A stretch of DNA of 64,000 bases from Rhizobium leguminosarum (GTDB lineage: Bacteria > Pseudomonadota > Alphaproteobacteria > Rhizobiales > Rhizobiaceae). A program made the translations under genes and the position numbers. The number at the start of each line of letters is the position of its first letter. Within the stretch, counting starts at the first letter, position 1. The notes beneath the pieces were generated by a model. The model was not told the origin of the DNA and ran no database searches. It saw nothing but the letters and a program-made list of their open reading frames with translations. Where the stretch lies: positions 372,001-436,000 of the forward strand of contig NZ_MZMU01000002.1 in the NCBI RefSeq assembly GCF_004123835.1, written 5' to 3'. Below, one piece after another: positions 16,917 through 25,070 of this stretch.

Positions 16917-17802
16917 TATCGCTTTGAGCCGGCCCGCCGCGCTGGCAATCCCACGGGGCAGCGGCAAGAGAAGCCTGCGCATCGTGCAGAGCCTCTGCAT
17001 CCTGGTCATCGCGCTGGTGATGATCTCGCCGCTGTTCATGCTGCTGATCGCCAGCCTGAAGGACGACCGCTTCCGCATCCTCGCCGACATGGGCAGCTTC
17101 CGCGCCTTCTGGGTCAGCGACCCGACGCTGTCGAACTACAAGGAGATCGCCCATTTCTCCGGCGAGCTGGCCTATGGCCGATATCTCTTCAATTCGCTGG
17201 TGATCCTCGTCGCCACTGTCGTCTCGGGACTGGTCGTCAATTCCATGGCGGGCTTCGTTCTCGCCTGGGGCTCGCTGCGCGGCAAGGCGGCGCTCTTGGC
17301 GCTGGTCGTCGCGCTCTATGTCATCCCGCAGGAAAGCATCATCATGCCGCTCGTCGTCATGATGTCGCGGGCGGGGCTGACGGATACCTTCGCGGTGCAG
17401 ATCCTGCCCTGGGTGGCAAGCCCGCTCTATGTCTTCCTCTTCTATCAGTTCTTCGCGCAACTGCCGAAAGAACTCTATGAAGCGGCGGAAATGGACGGCG
17501 CATCGGCCTTCCGCATCTACCGGTCGATCTACATGCCGCTCAGCCTGCCGGCGCTCGCCACGGTCTCGATCCTCATGGGCATCGAAAGCTGGAACCAGTA
17601 TCTCTGGCCGACGCTGGTCACCCAGACCGACCATGCTCGGCCGATTGCCGTCGCCATCGCCACCTTCTTCGGACAGGACAGCATCTACTGGGACCGCGCC
17701 ATGGCCGCCTCGGTGCTGATGATGATCCCGGTCCTCATTCTCTATCTGGCTTTCCAGCGCTGGTTCGTCAGTTCATTCGTCGGCTCCGCCGTGAAAGGTT
17801 GA
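16909..17802 (+). CDS. CUT1 ABC importer permease (MalG type)
   Basis: A 297-residue inner-membrane permease with about six hydrophobic helices. The EAA loop reads ELYEAAEMDGASAFRIYRS with IYMPLSLPAL. It overlaps the preceding permease gene by 8 bp and ends next to the GH32 start. It forms the second half of the translocation channel of the fructoside importer. Confidence 0.92.
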   Translation: MSDIALSRPAALAIPRGSGKRSLRIVQSLCILVIALVMISPLFMLLIASLKDDRFRILADMGSFRAFWVSDPTLSNYKEIAHFSGELAYGRYLFNSLVILVATVVSGLVVNSMAGFVLAWGSLRGKAALLALVVALYVIPQESIIMPLVVMMSRAGLTDTFAVQILPWVASPLYVFLFYQFFAQLPKELYEAAEMDGASAFRIYRSIYMPLSLPALATVSILMGIESWNQYLWPTLVTQTDHARPIAVAIATFFGQDSIYWDRAMAASVLMMIPVLILYLAFQRWFVSSFVGSAVKG

Positions 17803-17804
17803 TC

Positions 17805-19505
17805 ATGTCTCTGCAGGCAAAATCCGAAACGTCAGCACCTGAAACCATTGAAGCGGAGCTGCCCGAAGGCACGGTGCTGCATCTCTGGCTGAAGGCGCGC
17901 CATGCCGGCGGCGAGGCGAAGCTCTTCGTCGCCGTTGATGGCAACGACATCGGCGAGCCCTCGACCCGCCGCACCGGGGAATTTGAGTTCTTCGCTGTGC
18001 CGCTCGCGAAAGGCGGTCGTGCCACGCTGTCCTATGATGCGACAACCACAGCGCTCTCCGTCGCTTACGCCTTCCGGCCGGAAACCGTGATGAAGGAGGG
18101 CATCCGCGTCCTGCACAGCGATGCCCGCACCGCCGCCCCCGACGTGCCCGACAGCTACCATTTCCGCCCGCCCTTCGGGTGGATGAACGATCCGAACGGT
18201 TTTGGACGGTTCGGCGGAAACGCTCACCTCTTCTACCAGCACTATCCTCATGCGCCGCGCTGGAACACCATGCACTGGGGCCATGCCGTCTCGAAGGATT
18301 TCGTCCACTGGACACATCTGCCCATGTTCCTCTTCCCGGCAGCGCATCTGTCGGAAAAGGACGATGGCCGTGGCGGCGCCTTCTCCGGCTCAGCGATCCC
18401 CGGCACCGACCCGGAAGGCGAGGAAATCCGCGTCTTCTACACCGAGCATGTGCGTGATCGGCAACCGGAAGAGCAAATCCAGCTCTCCGCCGTCAGCCGC
18501 GACGGCATCGTCGCCGGCCCGTCGGAAACCGTGATGCCGCTGCGCCCGGAAGGCTTGAACCTCACCACCGATTTCCGCGACCCCTATGTCTTCAAAGGCC
18601 CGGACGGCCGCTGGAAGATGCTGCTCGGCAGCCGCGACAGGCAGGGCGGCGTCGTACTGCTCTATGAAACCGCAGACGCGCAAGGCGCCGATGGCTGGAC
18701 CTTCCTCGGCATCATCCATCGCGAGGACGGTTTCGGCATGACGGCGGTGGAATGCCCCTGCATGGTGCCGCTTTCCGGCAAAAACGCAGAATCCCGCTGG
18801 GCGCTGATCTTCGGTCTGCTCACCAGCCGCGACCCGGCCACCGGCCGCCGCAACCTCACCTCCGTCACTGTCGGCGGTTTCGATGGCCGCACCTTCACTG
18901 CGGAGTTCGAGCAGGAGTTGGATTTCGGTTCGGATGCCTATGCCTTCCAGGCCTTCGTTGATGGCGACGAGCCGGTCGGCATCGCCTGGCTCGCCAACTG
19001 GACGGATTTTTCCAAGAAGGACGATTTCCCGACGACCATGACCCTGCCGCGCCGCGTGCTTCTCGACGGCGACACCGTGCTGACCCCGCCGGTCGCAGCC
19101 GTCGAAAGCTTGCGCCATCAGTTGCTTGATGACACCGCGCTTGCCGCCGGCAAGACCGTCCCGCTCGGCACCGGCGCCGTCGAGATCGTGCTTGATCTCA
19201 CCGAGCCGGGCGCCGCCTTCGATCTCACCTTCGATCATCCGGATGTCGATCTAGGCGTGAAACTCGATGCCGATGGTCTGGCGATTGTCTTCGACGCTCG
19301 CACCGGTGTGACGCCGCCACGTTACGTCGCCAGCGGCGCGAAACCGTCGAGCCTGCGCATCTTCCTCGACGCCGGCTCCATCGAGGTCTTCGCCGACAAC
19401 GGCCGCTGGACGGGGTCCAAACGCATTCCGGGCTTTGCCGCCGCACGTTCGGCAACGCTCACCGGTATCGTCGCCGGGGCCGTCGTCTGGCAATTGAAAC
19501 TGTGA
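17805..19505 (+). CDS. GH32 beta-fructosidase (levanase/invertase-like)
   Basis: A 566-residue enzyme without a signal peptide, so it acts on imported sugar. The three GH32 landmarks are intact: WMNDPNG with nucleophile D129, FRDP with D259 stabilising the transition state, and ECPCMVP with acid/base E316. Around 110 residues precede the catalytic five-bladed propeller, an unusual extra N-terminal region of unknown role. The C-terminal part is the usual beta-sandwich. Members hydrolyse sucrose, inulin- or levan-type fructo-oligosaccharides; which applies here cannot be read. The ATG at 17805 is preferred to a TTG two codons upstream. It sits between the permease and ATPase genes of a LacI-controlled operon. 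Confidence 0.93.
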   Translation: MSLQAKSETSAPETIEAELPEGTVLHLWLKARHAGGEAKLFVAVDGNDIGEPSTRRTGEFEFFAVPLAKGGRATLSYDATTTALSVAYAFRPETVMKEGIRVLHSDARTAAPDVPDSYHFRPPFGWMNDPNGFGRFGGNAHLFYQHYPHAPRWNTMHWGHAVSKDFVHWTHLPMFLFPAAHLSEKDDGRGGAFSGSAIPGTDPEGEEIRVFYTEHVRDRQPEEQIQLSAVSRDGIVAGPSETVMPLRPEGLNLTTDFRDPYVFKGPDGRWKMLLGSRDRQGGVVLLYETADAQGADGWTFLGIIHREDGFGMTAVECPCMVPLSGKNAESRWALIFGLLTSRDPATGRRNLTSVTVGGFDGRTFTAEFEQELDFGSDAYAFQAFVDGDEPVGIAWLANWTDFSKKDDFPTTMTLPRRVLLDGDTVLTPPVAAVESLRHQLLDDTALAAGKTVPLGTGAVEIVLDLTEPGAAFDLTFDHPDVDLGVKLDADGLAIVFDARTGVTPPRYVASGAKPSSLRIFLDAGSIEVFADNGRWTGSKRIPGFAAARSATLTGIVAGAVVWQLKL

Positions 19506-19518
19506 GGGAGGACAGACA

Positions 19519-20565
19519 ATGGCATCGGTAGCAATCGACCGGGTTCTGAAGCAATACGGCGCGGCCTCGGTTATCCACGGGGTTTCCGCGGATATCCAGG
19601 ACGGTGAGTTCGTCACGCTCGTCGGGCCGTCCGGCTGCGGCAAGTCCACGCTTCTGCGCATGCTGGCGGGGCTAGAGGATATCAGCGGCGGTGAAATCCG
19701 CATCGACGGCCGCGTCGTCAACGACGTCGCGCCGAAGGAGCGCGATATCGCCATGGTGTTTCAGTCCTACGCGCTCTATCCGCACATGACGGTGCGCGAA
19801 AATATGGGCTTTGCCCTGAAGCTGCAGGGGCGCGATAAAGCGACAATCGACAAGCTGGTGCGCGAAGCCGCCGGCATTCTCGCACTTGAACCCCTGCTGG
19901 AGCGCCTGCCGAAACAGCTTTCCGGCGGCCAGCGCCAGCGCGTCGCCATGGGCCGCGCCATCGTACGCCATCCGAAAGTGTTCCTCTTCGACGAGCCGCT
20001 GTCCAACCTCGACGCCAAGCTGCGGGTGACCATGCGCAGCGAGATCAAGGAGCTGCATCAGCGCCTTGGCACTACCATCGTTTACGTCACCCACGACCAG
20101 ATCGAGGCGATGACTATGGCCGACAAGATCGTCGTCATGCGCGCCGGCCGCATTGAGCAGATCGGCAAGCCGCTTGATCTCTACGACCGCCCAGATAACA
20201 CCTTCGTCGCCGCCTTCATTGGCTCGCCGTCGATGAACCTCTTCGAGGGTGGCGTCAGCGACGGCGGCTTCCGTATCGAAGGCGGTGTGTCCCTGCCGCT
20301 TCCGCCACAATTGAGCCAAAGCGCGGCGCGCACCTACGGCATCCGCCCGGAAGACCTCGACATTGCGGAGACTGGCATTCCGGCCACCGTGCTGACTGTC
20401 GAGCCGACCGGTGCGGAGACCCATCTTTCGGTGCGTGTCGGCACGCAGACGGCAACCATCGTGCTGCACCGGCGGGTGGATTTTAAGCCGGACCAGCAAA
20501 TCCACCTTGCGTCCAAATCCGAAAAAATCCACCTCTTCTCCGCCGAAGGCAGTCGGATAGGCTGA
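19519..20565 (+). CDS. CUT1 ABC importer ATP-binding protein (MsmK/UgpC type)
   Basis: A 348-residue ATPase with Walker A GPSGCGKS, signature [16 protein letters not shown], Walker [13 protein letters not shown] and H-loop [11 protein letters not shown], followed by a TOBE region. It starts 13 bp after the GH32 stop with a GGGAGGAC site. It is the last gene of the operon and energises fructoside uptake. No clear terminator was seen in the 240 bp that follow. Confidence 0.95.
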   Translation: MASVAIDRVLKQYGAASVIHGVSADIQDGEFVTLVGPSGCGKSTLLRMLAGLEDISGGEIRIDGRVVNDVAPKERDIAMVFQSYALYPHMTVRENMGFALKLQGRDKATIDKLVREAAGILALEPLLERLPKQLSGGQRQRVAMGRAIVRHPKVFLFDEPLSNLDAKLRVTMRSEIKELHQRLGTTIVYVTHDQIEAMTMADKIVVMRAGRIEQIGKPLDLYDRPDNTFVAAFIGSPSMNLFEGGVSDGGFRIEGGVSLPLPPQLSQSAARTYGIRPEDLDIAETGIPATVLTVEPTGAETHLSVRVGTQTATIVLHRRVDFKPDQQIHLASKSEKIHLFSAEGSRIG

Positions 20566-20805
20566 TCCCCGGCGCCTCCCGCTGAGCCGCGTCGGTCATT
20601 TGACGGGCTTGGTTCGGTTCCGGTGCGGTGATGACCAGATCTTACGGCAGAGGTGTGACAGCAGCGGGAAGCCACGCGCGCTCTCGAACGAAAAGATCAA
20701 ATAGTTAGTCCGGCGGACCACTGAACTACCATCCTCACATGACCGCAATTGGTGTTTTTGAGATAAAAAATCCACCGTAATAACAGGTCGTTGGTCTATA
20801 CCCCG

Positions 20806-21672
20806 TCAAGGCGCCGGAGTGGTCTTGGAGTTCACCGCTTCTCGGAAATGACGGGGAGTCGTCCCCGTGCGCTCCTTGAAAATCTCGTAGAAGCGACTGC
20901 TGGAACCAAACCCGCAGTCAAAACCGATCTGGAGCACAGGATCCTCCGTGTCAGTCAGAAGCTGCATCGCTCGGGCAATCCGATGTCGGGTCAGGTATTC
21001 GTTGACTGATATTCCCAGAATCTTTCGGAAAGCGCTGTTGGCGGTGCTTGGATGCATGCCCGCGAGTTTTGCGAGATCGGCTACGCTCACCGGATCTGCG
21101 TAGCGGGAATTGATGAGGTCGATCAGCAGCTCGACGTGTCGCACTGCCTGGCCGGCCAACGATGTCGGAGAGACATGGGTTGGCGAATTGTCGCTTTCAG
21201 CATTGTCCAGGATCAGGCGTCGTATTCGCAGTCGTGCTTCCTCCACGACCAATTTCCGTCTTGCCGCACTGCCGCACTGCCATTCCTTTTCCCATCGTGG
21301 GAGGGTCAACGCATCCATCGTTTCCTGATTTGCCTGCGCCAGAAATCTCCCCTGCATGATCGACTGCCTTGCCTTTCTGTCCACCGGCAGACCCAGGAAA
21401 TCGATAAGGGGAAGATAGAGGCATACCAGCGGGGCGTTTTCGCTAACAGCGATCGTCTGATGCGGAATTGCGGCCCAGAATAAAACCAGGCGACCGGCCT
21501 CCACCTGTTCCTGCCTTCCATTAAAAAGGTAGGTCATCTGGCCTGCCATGAGCAGGTTTATTTCAACGTGGTCGTGCCAATGCGGTGCGGCCATCGCATC
21601 AGCGATGTGACGCTCGATCAGGAACTCCCCTCGGGATCCAATCCATTCGCCGCGGCTTTGGGGATGTTTCAT
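20806..21672 (-). CDS. AraC-family regulator (MelR-like) divergent from melA
   Basis: A 288-residue regulator. The N-terminal half is cupin-like (PHWHDHVEINLLMAGQMTYLFNG), as in MelR-type sugar sensors. The C-terminal half has two helix-turn-helix units, VSVADLAKLAGMHPSTANSA and a second with VLQIGFDCGFGSSSRFYEIF, ending GTTPRHFREA. The gene is divergent from an alpha-galactosidase gene with only 99 bp between starts, so it probably activates that gene in response to an alpha-galactoside. The ATG at 21672 puts the cupin fold in the usual place. Confidence 0.92.
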   Translation of the reverse strand: MKHPQSRGEWIGSRGEFLIERHIADAMAAPHWHDHVEINLLMAGQMTYLFNGRQEQVEAGRLVLFWAAIPHQTIAVSENAPLVCLYLPLIDFLGLPVDRKARQSIMQGRFLAQANQETMDALTLPRWEKEWQCGSAARRKLVVEEARLRIRRLILDNAESDNSPTHVSPTSLAGQAVRHVELLIDLINSRYADPVSVADLAKLAGMHPSTANSAFRKILGISVNEYLTRHRIARAMQLLTDTEDPVLQIGFDCGFGSSSRFYEIFKERTGTTPRHFREAVNSKTTPAP

Positions 21673-21686
21673 GTGTCTGAGACTCG

Positions 21687-21698
21687 AATTCCGGAATT
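21687..21698. promoter_or_regulatory. Palindrome in the araC/melA divergent promoter region
   Basis: AATTCCGGAATT is a perfect 12-bp palindrome in the 99-bp region between the divergent regulator and melA starts. It may be an operator. AraC proteins more often use direct repeats, so assignment to that regulator is uncertain. Confidence 0.35.
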
Positions 21699-21771
21699 AA
21701 TAGGCCGATGCCAGGAAGAAATTTCGATCTAGAAGGAGCAATAAGCAATCACAACCGAAGGGGAGATTGCA

Positions 21772-23088
21772 ATGCCGAAGATTTGCCTGGTAGGCGCTGG
21801 TAGCACCGTTTTTGCACAGAATATTCTGGGAGATGTCCTGTCCTCGCAGAGAGGCGGCGACTACGTCATCAGCCTCTTCGATATCGATCCAGAGCGACTG
21901 AAGACGTCAGAGATCGTCGCTCGCCGGATCTGCGAGTCGCTTAAGCTTTCAAACGTCAGGATCGACGCCACGCTCGAGCGGCGAGAAGCGCTGCGCGGGT
22001 GTGATTTCGTCATCCTCATGATGCAGGTCGGTGGCTACAAACCGGCTACCGTCACGGACTTCGACATTCCGAAAAAATATGGCCTGCGTCAGACAATCGC
22101 CGACACTCTTGGCATCGGCGGCATTTTCCGCGGTTTGCGGACGATACCAGTCCTTCAGGCGATCTGCCGAGACATGCAGGAGGTTTGCCCGCAGGCTCTT
22201 CTGATGCAGTACGTCAACCCGATGGCCATCAACTGCTGGGCAATCAAGGATCTGGCCCCGGAAATCCGCACGGTCGGCTTGTGTCATAGCGTGCAGCACA
22301 CAGCCGGGCATCTCGCGCAATGCCTCGGCGAGGACATTGCCGACGTGAACTACGTTTCGGCCGGGATCAATCACGTCGCCTTCTTCCTCAAATATGAGAA
22401 AGTTCACAGCGACGGACGGCGGGAAGACCTCTATCCGAGACTGAAGGCTCTCGCCGCCGATGGCCGCGTTCCGCCCGACGATCGGGTGCGGTTCGATGTA
22501 CTCAAACGGCTCGGCCACTTCGTCACCGAATCCAGCGAGCATTTCTCCGAGTACACCTCCTGGTACATCAAGGAGGGACGAGGGGATCTGATCGATCAAC
22601 TCAATATCCCGTTGGACGAGTACATCCGGCGCTGCGAAGTGCAGATCAAAGAGTGGCATGCCCTGCGCAAGGAACTGGAAGGCGACAAGCCGATCGAGGT
22701 ATGCCGCAGCAACGAATACGCGGCCGGCATCATTCATGCAGCGGTCACTGGCAATCCGGCGCTGATATACGGCAATGTCCCAAACAACGGCCTGATCGAG
22801 AATCTGCCCGATGAATGTATCGTGGAAGTGCCTTGCCATGTCGACAGAAACGGAATTCAACCGGTCCGGGTCGGTCGGATCCCCTCTCAGCTTTCCGCCG
22901 TCATGAACTTGAGCGTTTCCGTGCAGCAGTTGACGGTCGAGGCGGCTCTTACAAAAAACCGCGAACGCATCTACCAAGCCGCTCTGCTCGATCCGCACAC
23001 GTCTGCTGAATTGTCTCCAGACCAAATCTGGCACCTTGTCGACGACCTGATCGACGCACACGGCGATTTGTTGCCGAGATATCAGTGA
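21772..23088 (+). CDS. melA: GH4 alpha-galactosidase (MelA-like)
   Basis: A 438-residue cytoplasmic GH4 enzyme, a family that uses NAD+ and a divalent metal in a redox-elimination mechanism. The nucleotide-binding motif is LVGAGSTVF (residues 6-14). The metal ligands are visible as C171 in GLCHSVQ and H201 in INHVAFF. The CHSVQ form is typical of alpha-galactosidases, whereas phospho-glycosidases have CNxP. A GGGGAG site precedes the ATG. It is divergent from a MelR-like regulator, followed by a strong terminator, and lies next to an amino-galactose-type operon. The substrate may thus be melibiose-type galactosides or, by inference, an alpha-galactosaminide. Confidence 0.92.
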   Translation: MPKICLVGAGSTVFAQNILGDVLSSQRGGDYVISLFDIDPERLKTSEIVARRICESLKLSNVRIDATLERREALRGCDFVILMMQVGGYKPATVTDFDIPKKYGLRQTIADTLGIGGIFRGLRTIPVLQAICRDMQEVCPQALLMQYVNPMAINCWAIKDLAPEIRTVGLCHSVQHTAGHLAQCLGEDIADVNYVSAGINHVAFFLKYEKVHSDGRREDLYPRLKALAADGRVPPDDRVRFDVLKRLGHFVTESSEHFSEYTSWYIKEGRGDLIDQLNIPLDEYIRRCEVQIKEWHALRKELEGDKPIEVCRSNEYAAGIIHAAVTGNPALIYGNVPNNGLIENLPDECIVEVPCHVDRNGIQPVRVGRIPSQLSAVMNLSVSVQQLTVEAALTKNRERIYQAALLDPHTSAELSPDQIWHLVDDLIDAHGDLLPRYQ

Positions 23089-23145
23089 GATCCCGCGGGT
23101 AAGCCAGCCACAAGCACTGCTGCGGATGGCAGTTCATTCGTTTTA

Positions 23146-23177
23146 GACGCGCCGTGAATACACGGCGCGTCGTTTTT
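23146..23177 (+). terminator. Rho-independent terminator after melA
   Basis: GACGCGCCGTG (23146-23156) and CACGGCGCGTC (23161-23171) form a perfect 11-bp stem with an AATA loop, followed by GTTTTT. It lies 57 bp after melA and before the DeoR-led operon, so the two are separate transcription units. Confidence 0.93.
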
Positions 23178-23223
23178 CATTTCTAGATTTCATCCAATAA
23201 ATCAAAAAACGTCAGAATATTGA

Positions 23224-23288
23224 TTGACACTGATCATTTGAAATGAAAATGTGATCGAAATTGGGATCGATCGTGAGGGAGGTTTTCG
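23224..23288 (+). promoter_or_regulatory. Putative promoter of the DeoR-led operon
   Basis: TTGACA at 23224-23229 is a good -35. The -10 is poor (GAAAAT or AAAATG at the right distance), so a regulator may be needed. The region is AT-rich and has GATC repeated in GATCATTTGAAATG and GTGATCG, a possible imperfect operator. The GGGAGG ribosome site of the TTG-started DeoR gene ends the interval. Confidence 0.45.
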
Positions 23289-24083
23289 TTGAGCCAGGCA
23301 GTCGGAGTGAAGGTCGATCGGCTGGATGCCATTCGCAGCCACCTCTACGCGAACGGCTTTTCGACCATCCAGGCGCTTGCCGATGCGATCGGAGCATCGC
23401 TTGCCACGGTTCGTAGAGACCTGCAGATCCTCGAGCAGGAGGGCGCCATTGATCGCGTGCATGGTGGAGCGCGCATTGCCGAAGGATCGTCGGTAGAGGT
23501 TGCCTTTCAGGAGCGCGAAAAGCGCCATCTATCGGCCAAACGGGCGATTGCCACCGCGGCCTACGACCAGCTTCATCCGCGTACGGCAATCTTTCTCGAC
23601 GCGGGAACCACCGTCCTGCAGCTTGCGCGCCTCGTTCGCATCAACCCCATGCCGCTCAGGATATTCACCAACGGCCTGACGGTAGCGCAGGAATTCCTGA
23701 ATATTCCGAATTTGGAAGTGGTGCTTCTCGGCGGTCAGCTGCGTAGCGAGAATGCGTCGCTTGTCGGACCCCAGGCGGAGGCAATGCTGGAAACATTATG
23801 GTTCGACCAGCTCTTTCTTGGCGCCAGCGCCATCAGCTCCGACGGTGCGATTTATAGCGTGGACAGTGCGGAAGCGAGCCTCAACCGGCGCATGCTGGCT
23901 CGGTCTGCCAATCGTTTCGTCCTGGCCGATTCCTCGAAATTCGGAACCACGGCGACCTACAAGGTCGCGCCGCTGGACACCGCGAAAGTCATTACCGATT
24001 CCGGGCTTTCGCGGCATTGGCGCGAGGAGCTTGTCAACTTCGGCGTCGACGCAACAATCGCGGATCTGAGGGCGAAAGAGTGA
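23289..24083 (+). CDS. DeoR-family repressor (AgaR/GatR-like)
   Basis: A 264-residue DeoR-type regulator. The N-terminal winged helix has RLDAIRSHLYANGFSTIQAL followed by the recognition helix ASLATVRRDLQILEQEGAI and the HGGARI turn. The C-terminal sensor domain (DAGTTVLQLARL, FTNGLTVAQEF, LLGGQLRSENASLVGP) is typical of regulators that sense phosphorylated sugars. It starts with TTG at 23289, backed by a GGGAGG site seven bases upstream. It overlaps the sugar-kinase gene by four bases and heads the operon, so a phospho-amino-sugar or tagatose-6-phosphate effector is plausible. Confidence 0.9.
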   Translation: MSQAVGVKVDRLDAIRSHLYANGFSTIQALADAIGASLATVRRDLQILEQEGAIDRVHGGARIAEGSSVEVAFQEREKRHLSAKRAIATAAYDQLHPRTAIFLDAGTTVLQLARLVRINPMPLRIFTNGLTVAQEFLNIPNLEVVLLGGQLRSENASLVGPQAEAMLETLWFDQLFLGASAISSDGAIYSVDSAEASLNRRMLARSANRFVLADSSKFGTTATYKVAPLDTAKVITDSGLSRHWREELVNFGVDATIADLRAKE

Positions 24084-25039
24084 GCGACGCGCTGATCCTC
24101 GGCATCGACGGTGGTGGAAGCAAGGTTCTGGTTGCCCTCGCTGACAAGCGTGGCCGGATATTGCGGCGTTCCCGCGGCCATGGGGTCAATCCCATGGATA
24201 ATCCGAATTGGCTCCAGGAGCTGGAGCAGCATCTCCTTCCCTTTCGCGATGAAGGAAATCTGGCGGCGGTCGCCGCAGCGCTGCCCGCCTACGGAGAGGT
24301 CGAACGCCTGTCGGCCCTACAGCGGGATGCGATCGAGCGCCTGTTCCCAAACGTCCCCCGGCGCGTCCTCAACGACGTTGGCGCGGCGCACCTCGGTGCT
24401 TTTGCGGGCGAGCCGGGCATCCTCATTCTTTCCGGCACGGGCTCAATGGCATGGGCGCGTAATTCCAAAGGCCAGTCGGCGCGCACCGGCGGCTGGGGAG
24501 ATCTCATCGGTGACGAAGGCAGCAGCCATTGGATCGGGCAGAGGGCGCTCAACCTCGTCAGCCAAAGCTTGGACGGGCGTGCTCCGGCAACAGCTCTCGC
24601 AATGGCCCTGTTTGACCACCTTGGCGTCGACCCGAGCAATCCCATGAATGGGCTCGGCGATTGGGCCAGTTCCCTGGCGAATGAACGGGCGGACATTGCA
24701 GCAATTTCGACCCTCGTCGACCAGATCGCACGTAACGGCGACACAGGAGCGGTCGGGTTGATCGAGCAGGCCGCCGATGAACTCGCGAAGCATCATGAGG
24801 CAATTGCCGGCCACTGTGATCCGGATGCCGACTGGACCTATGCCGGCGGTACTTTTTCGAGCCGGCTTCTTTTGGAGGCGCTTGAACGGCGAATTGGCAG
24901 GCCTCCTGCTTTGCCGAAACTTCCCCCGATTGGCGGCGCGCTCCTGGCTGCCGCCCAGCTTCTCGACTGGCCGTTAGACGACGGCTGGTTCGGGCAAATC
25001 GTGGCCACGGCCGAAGGCGGTGACTGCGCACCCCAGTGA
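24080..25039 (+). CDS. BadF/BadG-type sugar kinase (N-acetylglucosamine kinase-like)
   Basis: A 319-residue ASKHA-fold kinase. The ATP phosphate-1 loop is LGIDGGGSKVLV near the N-terminus, adenosine/phosphate-2 motifs are ILILSGTGSMAWA, and GGWGDLIGDEGSSHWIG is the family's glycine-rich block. This group includes eukaryotic-type N-acetylglucosamine kinases and bacterial amino-sugar kinases. The GTG at 24080 overlaps the DeoR stop (GTGA), and translation is presumably coupled. An earlier in-frame start would overlap the regulator and destroy the kinase N-terminus. In context it probably phosphorylates the amino sugar or hexose brought in by the neighbouring importer at O6; specificity is inferred. 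Confidence 0.88.
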   Translation: MSDALILGIDGGGSKVLVALADKRGRILRRSRGHGVNPMDNPNWLQELEQHLLPFRDEGNLAAVAAALPAYGEVERLSALQRDAIERLFPNVPRRVLNDVGAAHLGAFAGEPGILILSGTGSMAWARNSKGQSARTGGWGDLIGDEGSSHWIGQRALNLVSQSLDGRAPATALAMALFDHLGVDPSNPMNGLGDWASSLANERADIAAISTLVDQIARNGDTGAVGLIEQAADELAKHHEAIAGHCDPDADWTYAGGTFSSRLLLEALERRIGRPPALPKLPPIGGALLAAAQLLDWPLDDGWFGQIVATAEGGDCAPQ

Positions 25040-25070
25040 ATTGAGCTCAAGAATAATGAAGGATGGGAAC

